From Pelagibacteraceae bacterium AG-325-C10 (GTDB taxonomy: Bacteria; Pseudomonadota; Alphaproteobacteria; Pelagibacterales; Pelagibacteraceae), in the NCBI GenBank assembly GCA_003282975.1, contig QBYD01000001.1, positions 1 to 64,000 of the forward strand: a stretch of DNA of 64,000 bases, in the 5' to 3' direction. The notes beneath the pieces were generated by a model. That model worked only from the letters and a program-made list of their open reading frames with translations. It was not told where the DNA came from and did no database searches. Both the position numbers and the translations under genes were made by a program. Positions 39,749 through 48,270 of this stretch are shown in pieces; position 1 is the stretch's first letter, and the number at the start of each line of letters is the position of its first letter.

Positions 39749-40876
39749 CTATATTTTTTTTAGATAGTTCAATCTTCCAATTATTTCATCTCTATCCATA
39801 TAATAACCTTGTAAATGTCTATGTCCTGAGTTTGGATCAAATTCTGTTCTGCCATGCAATACTCTTCTATTATTAAATGAGTATATATCTCCTGGTCCTA
39901 AACGAAATTTGATTTGAAACCTATCATCATGCAGTAAGTTTCCAAATCTATGATGAGCTTTATAAACTTTTTCCATTAGATCGGGATGACAATCAAGCAC
40001 ATCCATTGTTGCTACACTAAATCTTATATCATGAAAATCTCCATCTTTTGTCAAACTTATTGCTGGTGCATGAAAACCTCTATGAGACTCTTGTGTATAA
40101 TCCATATCTCTAAATTTTAATGGTACCTTAACTAATGTTTCAAAAATTTCTTTTTCATTGTTCTTGAGATATTCTGCAACTGCAAATCCATCTACAGCAG
40201 ATGAATCGCCACCCTGAGCTGAATTAATTAAACAGTGAAGAAATTGATATCCTGGTGGAAGCTCAAACCATGGTAAATCCATGTGATTTCTTAATGCGTG
40301 TGCTGTATAAGCTGAATTATTTGGTTTAGGAATATTTATAACTTCAAACGGTGTTTTAAAAAAAGTCTCTCTTATATGGCTTATTCTATTAAGTAGAGGA
40401 AAAGCAGATTTTTTTTCTACTGGAGCATTCTTAACTATTGCAATACCCTGATGGTGTAAAAGCTCTAACCATTTTATCAGACCTTCATTTGACTCTAAAA
40501 TTTCATCATGTTCTATGCAAATTGAGTCAAATTTATTTCCAAGACTTTGATCCCATAAATCGTAAGGAGAAATGTACTTTGATTTATTTTTTAAAGTATA
40601 ACAATTTTGGCGAAGCCAATTTAAATCATAGCAACTTGTATGATCTCCCTCACTCCATTGAACCTCAAGAGACCCTTTGTTATCTATTTTGAAATCTTTA
40701 ATTGATAAATTTTCTGAAACATTTAAGATGTTAAACATTCTATGATGTGAGTCTCTGTCGTGAGCAGTGGGACAATTATCTCTAAGCCACATGTAGTTAA
40801 ATTTACTTTCCTCTCCATCACTCCATTTGATTTTTAAATCGGAGGTGTCTTTTTCAATTTTATCTATTTGAAACAT
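39749..40876 (-). CDS. Gamma-butyrobetaine hydroxylase-like TauD/TfdA-fold 2OG dioxygenase
   Basis: 375 aa; N-terminal DUF971-like WLRDNCPTAHDRDSHHRMFNI; catalytic NHMDLPWFELPPGYQFLHCLINSAQGGDSSAVDGFAVAEYL; FNNRRVLHGRTEFDPNSGHRHLQGYYMDRDEIIGRLNYL. Confidence 0.8.
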   Translation of the reverse strand: MFQIDKIEKDTSDLKIKWSDGEESKFNYMWLRDNCPTAHDRDSHHRMFNILNVSENLSIKDFKIDNKGSLEVQWSEGDHTSCYDLNWLRQNCYTLKNKSKYISPYDLWDQSLGNKFDSICIEHDEILESNEGLIKWLELLHHQGIAIVKNAPVEKKSAFPLLNRISHIRETFFKTPFEVINIPKPNNSAYTAHALRNHMDLPWFELPPGYQFLHCLINSAQGGDSSAVDGFAVAEYLKNNEKEIFETLVKVPLKFRDMDYTQESHRGFHAPAISLTKDGDFHDIRFSVATMDVLDCHPDLMEKVYKAHHRFGNLLHDDRFQIKFRLGPGDIYSFNNRRVLHGRTEFDPNSGHRHLQGYYMDRDEIIGRLNYLKKI

Positions 40877-40985
40877 TAACTAATGATTATTTACTCATTA
40901 AAATTTGTCAATGCAATTAATGGTTGTAATAATTAATTTCTTTCCTTTAATCTATGAAATAGTTTTGCTACAAGATCATTGCAAA

Positions 40986-42008
40986 ATGTCTAAAATAGAA
41001 ATCAATAATATCTATAAAATCTTTGGTAATAAACCACAAACAGTAATGCAAATGGTTAAAGACGGGGCTACCAAAGAGGAAGTTTTAGAAAAAACTGGCC
41101 ATACTGTTGGACTAGACAATGTTTCTTTAAAAATTGAAGAGGGAGAGACTTTTGTTTGTATGGGCCTTTCTGGATCAGGAAAATCTACATTAATAAGACA
41201 TTTAAACAGATTGATAGAGCCCACTTCAGGCGAAATCTTGGTTGAGGGCACAAATGTTATGTCTCTAAATAAACAAGAATTAATTGAGTTTAGAAGACAT
41301 AAAATGAGTATGGTGTTTCAAAGGTTTGGTCTTTTTCCACATAAAACTGTAATTCAAAATGTAGCTTATGGACTAGAGATGAGAGATATATCTCAAGAGG
41401 AAAGAGACAAAATAGCTATGGAAAAAATTGAGGCTGTTGGACTTAGTGGTTTTGAAAATCAATATCCAAATCAATTATCTGGGGGTATGCAACAAAGAGT
41501 TGGTCTTGCAAGAGCTTTAGCAACAGACTCTGATATCATGTTAATGGACGAGGCATTTAGTGCTTTAGACCCTTTAATAAGAAGTGATATGCAAAAACAA
41601 CTGATCTCTCTTCAGTCAGAATTAAAAAAAACAATTGTTTTTATAACTCATGATTTAGATGAGTCATTAAGACTTGGAAATCATATTGCAATCCTAAATG
41701 CAGGTAAATTAGTTCAAGTTGGAACTCCTGTTGATATTGTTATGAATCCAGCGGATGATTATGTTGCGGCATTTGTTAAAGATGTAAATAGAGCAAAAGT
41801 TTTAAGAGCAAAGGTAATTATGACTGATGCTAAAGAAGGACAACCATCTGGAGAAAATAGATTAAAAGTTCATGAGGATGAATTTTTAGAGGAATTTTTA
41901 CCAAAAATTGTTTTAAAAGATGTGATTGTTGATGTTGTTGATTCTTCTGGAGATATCAAAGGATATATTACAAATAAAGAACTTCAATCTTCTTTAGTGA
42001 AATCATAA
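40986..42008 (+). CDS. Glycine betaine-type ABC transporter ATP-binding protein (ProV-like)
   Basis: Start better placed at MSKIEINNIYKIFGNKPQ (40986) than track start 40905; GLSGSGKSTLIRHLNRLIEPTSGEI, LSGGMQQRVGLARALATDSDIMLMDEAFSALDPLIR, CBS-like tail. Confidence 0.93.
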   Translation: MSKIEINNIYKIFGNKPQTVMQMVKDGATKEEVLEKTGHTVGLDNVSLKIEEGETFVCMGLSGSGKSTLIRHLNRLIEPTSGEILVEGTNVMSLNKQELIEFRRHKMSMVFQRFGLFPHKTVIQNVAYGLEMRDISQEERDKIAMEKIEAVGLSGFENQYPNQLSGGMQQRVGLARALATDSDIMLMDEAFSALDPLIRSDMQKQLISLQSELKKTIVFITHDLDESLRLGNHIAILNAGKLVQVGTPVDIVMNPADDYVAAFVKDVNRAKVLRAKVIMTDAKEGQPSGENRLKVHEDEFLEEFLPKIVLKDVIVDVVDSSGDIKGYITNKELQSSLVKS

Positions 42009-42038
42009 AATTTTAAAAAAAATATTATAATTCAGTAA

Positions 42039-42821
42039 ATGTCTGTTTTAAAAAATAAAAAAATAATTATTTCAGCTGGTGCATCTGGTATAGGTTTAGC
42101 TACTGCAAAAATTTGTCTTGCTAGAGGTGCGTATGTTTACCTCTGTGATATTGATATAAAGTCTCTTAATAAATTAAATAAAAATCCTTTTAAAAATAAA
42201 AGATTATTTACTTATTATTGTGATGCTTCAGATGAAAATCAAGTTTCCAGTTTTTTTCAAAAAGTAAAAAAGAAAACAAAAAAAATTGATGCTTTAATTA
42301 ATAATGTTGGAATAGCTGGTCCTACCGGATCTCTTGAAAAATTAAAGTCAAAAGATTGGGAGAATACATTGCATGTAGATGTAAATAGTCATTTTTATTT
42401 TACAAAAAAATCAATTCCTTTACTTAAAAAATCAAAAAACGGTTCAATAATAAACATATCATCAACTGCCGGGATACTTGGTTTTCCATTACGTTCTCCT
42501 TATGCAGCAAGTAAATGGGCAATTATTGGTGTTACGAAAACATTAGCGATGGAACTTGGTAAATTTAATATTAGAGTTAATGCTGTATGCCCTGGCACAA
42601 TTAAAGGTGATAGAATGAAAAGAGTAATAAGAGATAAAGCAAAATTCACTAAAGTATCAACAAGAGCTATTGAAAAAGATTTTATTTCTATGAGCTCCAT
42701 GAAACAATGGATCCTTGAGGAAGATATTGGAAAAATGTGTTCTTTTTTAATCTCTGATGACTCAAGTAAAGTTTCTGGACAAGTGATATCTGTTGATGGT
42801 CATACAGAAAGAAATGATTAA
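42039..42821 (+). CDS. Short-chain dehydrogenase/reductase
   Basis: 260 aa; SAGASGIGLATAKICLARGAYVYLCD, NNVGIAG, YAASKWAIIGVTKTLAMELG. Confidence 0.93.
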   Translation: MSVLKNKKIIISAGASGIGLATAKICLARGAYVYLCDIDIKSLNKLNKNPFKNKRLFTYYCDASDENQVSSFFQKVKKKTKKIDALINNVGIAGPTGSLEKLKSKDWENTLHVDVNSHFYFTKKSIPLLKKSKNGSIINISSTAGILGFPLRSPYAASKWAIIGVTKTLAMELGKFNIRVNAVCPGTIKGDRMKRVIRDKAKFTKVSTRAIEKDFISMSSMKQWILEEDIGKMCSFLISDDSSKVSGQVISVDGHTERND

Positions 42822-42822
42822 A

Positions 42823-43764
42823 TCATCTTAATTTTTTTTCGTATTTTTTTCTAAGCTTTTGAAGTTCAACAAGATACTCATCTCTTATATTTGCAATGTT
42901 TGTAACTGATTTTCCTTTAGATTGTTTTTTAGTGCCTGCAACTAATCTATTTATTAATTTATTTGACAATTTTGGAGCTTTCAATTTTGTCCAAGGTAAT
43001 TTTAAAGCTGGACCAAATTGTTCTAACATATGTCTCATACCAGCCTTTCCTCCTGCTAAATGAAAAGTTAGGAAAGTCCCCATTAATGACCATCTCAATC
43101 CTGGTCCATCTTCAATTGCTCTATCTAAATCTTCAGTAGTTGCGTGTCCTTCATTAATTATGTGAAGTCCTTCTCTCCACAAAGCCTCTTGTAATCTATC
43201 TGATAAATAGCCAGGCAATTCATGCTTAACCATTATTGGATTCATTGAAATTGATTTGTAAAATTTTTTAGCATTGTCTAAATATTTTTTTGAAGTTTTT
43301 TTACCAGGCACAATTTCAACTGCAGGTAATAAATAAACTGGGTTAAATGGATGTCCAATAATTGTTCGTTGAGGATTTTTACATTTAGAATAGATTTTAG
43401 TAGGCAATAATCCCGATGAGCTAGATGAAATAATCGCTTTAGGTTTTGCATACTTACCTATTCTTGCCATTAATTTAGTTTTTAGAGCGTAATTTTCGCT
43501 AGCACATTCTTGAATAAAATCTGCATCTTTCACCGCTTCTTCAAGAGATGTAAAATATTTAAAATTTTTTAATTTAAGTGTTTTTTTATTAAAAAGCTTT
43601 TTAACATAAGGCCATGTTCTCTTAATTTCAGATACTAAATTTTTTTTAAGTTTTAAATCTTTATCAAAAGCGTAAACAATCTTATCGTGCGCCAGACAAC
43701 GAATTATCCACCCGGCACCAATAACACCAGTTCCTATAATTGCTATTTTTTTTATTTTATTCAT
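42823..43764 (-). CDS. 3-hydroxyacyl-CoA dehydrogenase-family protein, L-carnitine dehydrogenase-like
   Basis: 313 aa; AIIGTGVIGAGWIIRCLAHDKIVYAFD, GHPFNPVYLLPAVEIVPGKKTS, GPGLRWSLMGTFLTFHLAGGKAGMRHML resemble carnitine dehydrogenases. Confidence 0.75.
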   Translation of the reverse strand: MNKIKKIAIIGTGVIGAGWIIRCLAHDKIVYAFDKDLKLKKNLVSEIKRTWPYVKKLFNKKTLKLKNFKYFTSLEEAVKDADFIQECASENYALKTKLMARIGKYAKPKAIISSSSSGLLPTKIYSKCKNPQRTIIGHPFNPVYLLPAVEIVPGKKTSKKYLDNAKKFYKSISMNPIMVKHELPGYLSDRLQEALWREGLHIINEGHATTEDLDRAIEDGPGLRWSLMGTFLTFHLAGGKAGMRHMLEQFGPALKLPWTKLKAPKLSNKLINRLVAGTKKQSKGKSVTNIANIRDEYLVELQKLRKKYEKKLR

Positions 43765-43766
43765 TT

Positions 43767-44777
43767 TTAATTTAATAGCTCTTTAATATTCTTATCTAAT
43801 TCTTTTTCAAATTTTTTATCATTACCAGGATTTGCAGCACAATGGCCGAAGGATGAATTAATTGGTCTTAATAATGAACGTGGAATATATCTTTTCTCAT
43901 ATTCATTATCTTTAGTTCTAAAGTATAGATCTTGATTGCATGGCATTAAAATTGTTTTTGCTTTTATAGATTTAAGTGCCTTAATATAATTATTCTTATA
44001 AATTGGTCCTTTACTTATATCGTTCAATTGCCAAGTTTTTAATTTTGATAATAAATTATTTGCATCCCAATTTTTTGCATGGTCTTCTGCCCAATCATTT
44101 AATAATTCTTCTGAATTTTTATATCCAAATTTTTTAAATAATTTTTCTCTATAAAAATTTTGAGAGAAAGCCCATCCTGCATAAACTCGACCAAAAGCTC
44201 TTAGGCCCACAACAGGTTGTCTTTTATAGTTACCTTTGTTCCAATTTTTATCAGCTGTAAGTGCAGCTTTTACTCCCTCTAAAAACACATGATTATGAAT
44301 TGATGTTTTAGATGATGCGCAAAATGGAAGAATTGCTTTTACCATATTTGGATACTGTGCAGCCCATTGATATGATTGACAGCCAGCCATTGACCAACCA
44401 GTTACTAATGCTATTTTTTTTATTTTTAACTTCTCAGTAATAAGTTTATGTTGACAATAGATATTGTCCCACAAAGTTAATGTTGGAAATTTTGAGCCAG
44501 ATTGATTTTTGATTGTATTACTTGGAGACGATGAAAAGCCATTCCCAAACATATTAATAGATACAATAAAATATTTATTTGGATTAATTGCTCTATTTTT
44601 TCCTATAAATCCCTCATTTCTAATATGGCTTCCTGTATAAAAAGTTGGAAGAATAATTACGTTTGAGGCATTTTTATTTAATTTGCCATAGGTCTTGTAT
44701 GCTAATTCTGCTGAACTTAAAATTTTACCAGATAAAAGCTTAACATTTCCTAGTTTAAACTTCTCATAATTCTTCAT
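43767..44777 (-). CDS. Alpha/beta hydrolase, homoserine O-acetyltransferase-like family
   Basis: 336 aa; ILPTFYTGSHIRNEG, VTGWSMAGCQSYQWA nucleophile elbow, FGHCAANPG. Confidence 0.8.
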   Translation of the reverse strand: MKNYEKFKLGNVKLLSGKILSSAELAYKTYGKLNKNASNVIILPTFYTGSHIRNEGFIGKNRAINPNKYFIVSINMFGNGFSSSPSNTIKNQSGSKFPTLTLWDNIYCQHKLITEKLKIKKIALVTGWSMAGCQSYQWAAQYPNMVKAILPFCASSKTSIHNHVFLEGVKAALTADKNWNKGNYKRQPVVGLRAFGRVYAGWAFSQNFYREKLFKKFGYKNSEELLNDWAEDHAKNWDANNLLSKLKTWQLNDISKGPIYKNNYIKALKSIKAKTILMPCNQDLYFRTKDNEYEKRYIPRSLLRPINSSFGHCAANPGNDKKFEKELDKNIKELLN

Positions 44778-44780
44778 GAA

Positions 44781-46202
44781 TTAATAAAGTCTGAGATATT
44801 CTTTCACTTCCCAATCAGTAACCGCTTGATGATATCTTTCCCATTCATCATTCTTATAAGCTAATAAAGAATTCTTCATAACCGTTCCTATAACTTCATC
44901 AGATAATTTATCATTTTTTAGAGCTTCTAAGGCCATAAGCAAATTTCTTGGCAGCCTCTTAATTCCAAGTTTTTTGAATTCTTTATCTGTCATATTGTAA
45001 AGATCTTGATCTGTAGGTTTGCCTGGATGAATTTTCATCTTAATCCCCTCTACTGCAGCTGCAAGTGTCATTGAAAAAGCTAAATAAACATTCATTGTCA
45101 TATCTGCAGCTCTATTTTCTATACAATATCTATTTTGGGGTAACCTAAACTGAGCAGATCTATTGTTGTGACCATAAGTAATATTTGTTGGCGCCCAAGT
45201 AACTGTGCCTCCTTCAAATCCTCCTACTCTAGGAACTAATCCATTGTACGAATTTACTGTTGAGCATGTAATCGAAGTTAGCGCTTCAGCATGCTTCATT
45301 AATCCACCTACAGCAAACAATGACTCTTTTGACCACTTATTACCTGCATCGAAAATATTTTTTCCATTTTTACCGATCATTGAAAAATTTATATGAGCTC
45401 CTGATCTCCAGTCACCAATGGTAGGTTTTGGCATAAATGTAATGAACATATTATGTTTTTTAGCAACTTCTTTAAGGAGGACACGAAGAAAAACTAATCT
45501 ATCAGCCATTTCTAAAAGATTTGTATAATGAAAATCTAATTCAAATTGTGAGTAAGCACCTTCAGCAACCACATCATGAAGTTGCCATCCTAAACCATTA
45601 AGAATATCAATTAATTCTTTTAAAAAATGCATAGAGTCTAGTGAGTGCTCAACGTCATAACCAAAAGCTTGTCTTCGAGGCCTAACTCCCTTTATCGGAT
45701 CAGTATCAATAGCTTTTATTGGCTGACCATTTTCATCATATTTCATTGCAATAAACTCAGGCTCAACCCCTGCCATACCTCTGTATCCGGCATCTTGAGC
45801 TTTTTGCATATTACGTTTTAAAGCCTGTCTTGGACAAACATTATAGGGTTTGTCCTCCCAAAAAAGATCTGCAAAAATAATTGCTGTTGATGTATCCCAA
45901 GGACAAATATAAACAGCATCTAAATCTGGTAGCATAACTTGATCTGAGTCTGCTGGAGTAAGTTCGGGGACATAAGAAATTGAATGTACTGCAAACTGAG
46001 GACCCTTTCCTAAACACAAAGGCTCAAAATCAGACATTGGAACAGGTTTTGTCTTTGGAATACCATGGAGATCAATCCAACTTGATAAAACGTATTTTAC
46101 ACCAGCATTTTTTAATTTTTTATAAATTGAAGGTATTTTTTTTCTATTACGTTCGACTGCATCTTTAAAATTTTCGTAATAAATTTTTTCATTTTTACTC
46201 AT
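44781..46202 (-). CDS. Glutamine synthetase-superfamily ligase (type III/GlnT- or GMAS-like)
   Basis: 473 aa; WIDLHGIPKTKPVP, GVEPEFIA, EGAYSQFELDFHYTN, GAHINFSM, NSYNGLVP, NRSAQFRLP, ENRAADMTMNVYLAFSMTLAAAVEGI. Confidence 0.85.
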   Translation of the reverse strand: MSKNEKIYYENFKDAVERNRKKIPSIYKKLKNAGVKYVLSSWIDLHGIPKTKPVPMSDFEPLCLGKGPQFAVHSISYVPELTPADSDQVMLPDLDAVYICPWDTSTAIIFADLFWEDKPYNVCPRQALKRNMQKAQDAGYRGMAGVEPEFIAMKYDENGQPIKAIDTDPIKGVRPRRQAFGYDVEHSLDSMHFLKELIDILNGLGWQLHDVVAEGAYSQFELDFHYTNLLEMADRLVFLRVLLKEVAKKHNMFITFMPKPTIGDWRSGAHINFSMIGKNGKNIFDAGNKWSKESLFAVGGLMKHAEALTSITCSTVNSYNGLVPRVGGFEGGTVTWAPTNITYGHNNRSAQFRLPQNRYCIENRAADMTMNVYLAFSMTLAAAVEGIKMKIHPGKPTDQDLYNMTDKEFKKLGIKRLPRNLLMALEALKNDKLSDEVIGTVMKNSLLAYKNDEWERYHQAVTDWEVKEYLRLY

Positions 46203-46222
46203 GTTGATCTCCTCAAATTTTA

Positions 46223-46618
46223 TTATTGTGGCATATCCTCAGGGTCTATCCCAGGAACAAATGTTATACCCGCTTGTTGTTTCCAATCATGAGGGTACGC
46301 TGCATAAAATATTACACATTTCTCATCACATTCATAAGCTATATGGTTATCCTTAGGTATATAAAGAACATCACCTGGACTACAGATATAAGACTCTCCA
46401 TCGCAAGTTAGTCTAAAAGTTCCTTCCATGCAGTAAATAATTTCATCACAAGTTAAATCCCATGGCACAGATACTTTATTTAAGAAATTTAACCCACCAC
46501 ACATAGTGTTGCTTACTTTGCTAGTAACAAAAGGTTTAATATAACTCTTACCTGGTTCTAAAGTATGAAGTCTATTTTCTATATCTTTGAACTTATATAG
46601 TTGTGGCTTTTTTGACAT
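46223..46618 (-). CDS. Cupin-domain protein (EutQ-like)
   Basis: 131 aa; CDEIIYCMEGTFRLTCDGESYICSPGDVLYIPKDNHIAYEC. Confidence 0.8.
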   Translation of the reverse strand: MSKKPQLYKFKDIENRLHTLEPGKSYIKPFVTSKVSNTMCGGLNFLNKVSVPWDLTCDEIIYCMEGTFRLTCDGESYICSPGDVLYIPKDNHIAYECDEKCVIFYAAYPHDWKQQAGITFVPGIDPEDMPQ

Positions 46619-46635
46619 TCTTATTTCCTTTCAGT

Positions 46636-47055
46636 TTAGACTTTTATTGGTTCATTTAATTCAACTTTATATCCATCAGGATCTTCACAAAATGCAATTA
46701 CTCTTGTTCCATGTTTCATAGGACCTGGTTTACGAGTTATATTCACGCCAAGTTTTTCAAGATCTTCACAAGCTTTATATACATCAGGTGTTTCGATACA
46801 TACATGTCCCCACCCATTTCCTTTATCATAATCTTCTTTTTGATCCCAATTACAAGTTAACTCTAAACAAGGAGACTCTGTTTCAAGTCCATATCCAATA
46901 AAAGCATTTGTAAATTTTCCTTCAGGATAATCTGTTTTTCTTAAAACTTTCATACCTAAAGTTTTACAATAAAAATCAAATGAAGCTTCTAGATCTTTAA
47001 CTCTTATCATTGTATGGGCTAGTCGATATCCCTCTAGATTAATTTCTTTAGACAT
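46636..47055 (-). CDS. Glyoxalase I/VOC-family protein
   Basis: 139 aa; LAHTMIRVKDLEASFDFYCKTLGMKVLRKTDYPEGKFTNAFIGYG...ELTCNWD...GWGHVCIETPDVYKACEDL...FCEDPDGYKVELNEP. Confidence 0.88.
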   Translation of the reverse strand: MSKEINLEGYRLAHTMIRVKDLEASFDFYCKTLGMKVLRKTDYPEGKFTNAFIGYGLETESPCLELTCNWDQKEDYDKGNGWGHVCIETPDVYKACEDLEKLGVNITRKPGPMKHGTRVIAFCEDPDGYKVELNEPIKV

Positions 47056-48184
47056 TTTTTTTCCTTTTTATTGATTTTGAAGATTTCATTGTAGCATCAA
47101 CTATAAGTTTTTGAAATGCTTGAACACCTTTTTCCCACACAGGAGACAAAAGACCACCTTCGTAAGATGCTGGTGAATGTCTTCCCTCTTGAAGTCTTTC
47201 GCACATTTCATGATCTTCTTTATGGACACTCCACCATATATTTTTAACCATTTCAATTTCCTCTTCACTCATATCCTTACCGTCTGTTGTATAAATTATT
47301 CTTTTTTGAGAAGTCAAACCTGGACTTATAGGAACGTTAAGATAAACACCAATTTGATTAGGAAAGTAAGTGCCAATTATAAAATTTGGAAAAAGAGACA
47401 AGTATTTAGAAGTAACAGATAAAGCAGTGCTGTTTGTGGTATCCTCTTCGGCTACATCTACCCCACTACCATAACATACTCCGTCTACAACAGTATAATG
47501 ATCTTTTAAAGGCTGATTTGTAGTAGTTTTATGAACAAATTGTACATGATATGGTTCTATAAAATTTTCAATCAAAAATTTCCAATTAGTATTTATATTT
47601 CCAAAATCTAAAGTTGCCGCATATCTTAGTTTAGTAAAATCAATATCATTAAATTTTGAAATAAGTGGTTTCGCATATTGTTCAAATTTTTTTGCTTTCC
47701 CATTAAAATTTATAAAAATCCAATCATGCCAAATATGGATTTTTATTGGTTTTAAACCATGATCAAAAAAATTAAATCCTTTTGGCTTGTGTTGATCTGT
47801 GCCACCAACATGAGGTGCTGCTTTTAAGTTTCCGTCTAAATCATAGCTCCATGCATGATAAGGACAACGTAACATTTTTCCTACATTCTTTTTTTCATCT
47901 ACAAGTTTAAGACATCTGTGACTACAGACATTATGAAAAGCTTTTATTTCGTTATTATTATTTCGTACAAGGAGTATTGGTTTATTTGCTATAAATAATG
48001 GAATTACGTCACCAGTATTTTTAAGTTCATGAGCAAAACCTACAAATAACCAATCATTAGATAAAACTGTTTCACATTCTTTTTTCCAAAAATTTTCATC
48101 AATATAAGATTTAGCTGGGAGACCAAATATAGTATTGGCGTTTTTTGATTTCTTTATTTTTACTAAACTTTTTTCTTTAGACAT
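47048..48184 (-). CDS. Rieske non-heme iron oxygenase alpha subunit (GbcA/CntA-like class)
   Basis: 378 aa; Rieske CSHRCLKLVDEKKNVGKMLRCPYHAWSYDLDG; catalytic-domain NWKFLIENFIEPYHVQFVH. Confidence 0.88.
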   Translation of the reverse strand: MSKEKSLVKIKKSKNANTIFGLPAKSYIDENFWKKECETVLSNDWLFVGFAHELKNTGDVIPLFIANKPILLVRNNNNEIKAFHNVCSHRCLKLVDEKKNVGKMLRCPYHAWSYDLDGNLKAAPHVGGTDQHKPKGFNFFDHGLKPIKIHIWHDWIFINFNGKAKKFEQYAKPLISKFNDIDFTKLRYAATLDFGNINTNWKFLIENFIEPYHVQFVHKTTTNQPLKDHYTVVDGVCYGSGVDVAEEDTTNSTALSVTSKYLSLFPNFIIGTYFPNQIGVYLNVPISPGLTSQKRIIYTTDGKDMSEEEIEMVKNIWWSVHKEDHEMCERLQEGRHSPASYEGGLLSPVWEKGVQAFQKLIVDATMKSSKSIKRKKNV

Positions 48185-48270
48185 ATGCCAGTAGAAAATT
48201 ATTAATTATATTGAAAACCCTATTTTAGAATATTAAGATTTACAATAAAATATTTGATTAGTGCAATTAG

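Noticed and set aside
46226-46411. Plus-strand 61-aa ORF
   Set aside because: Antisense to the cupin gene.
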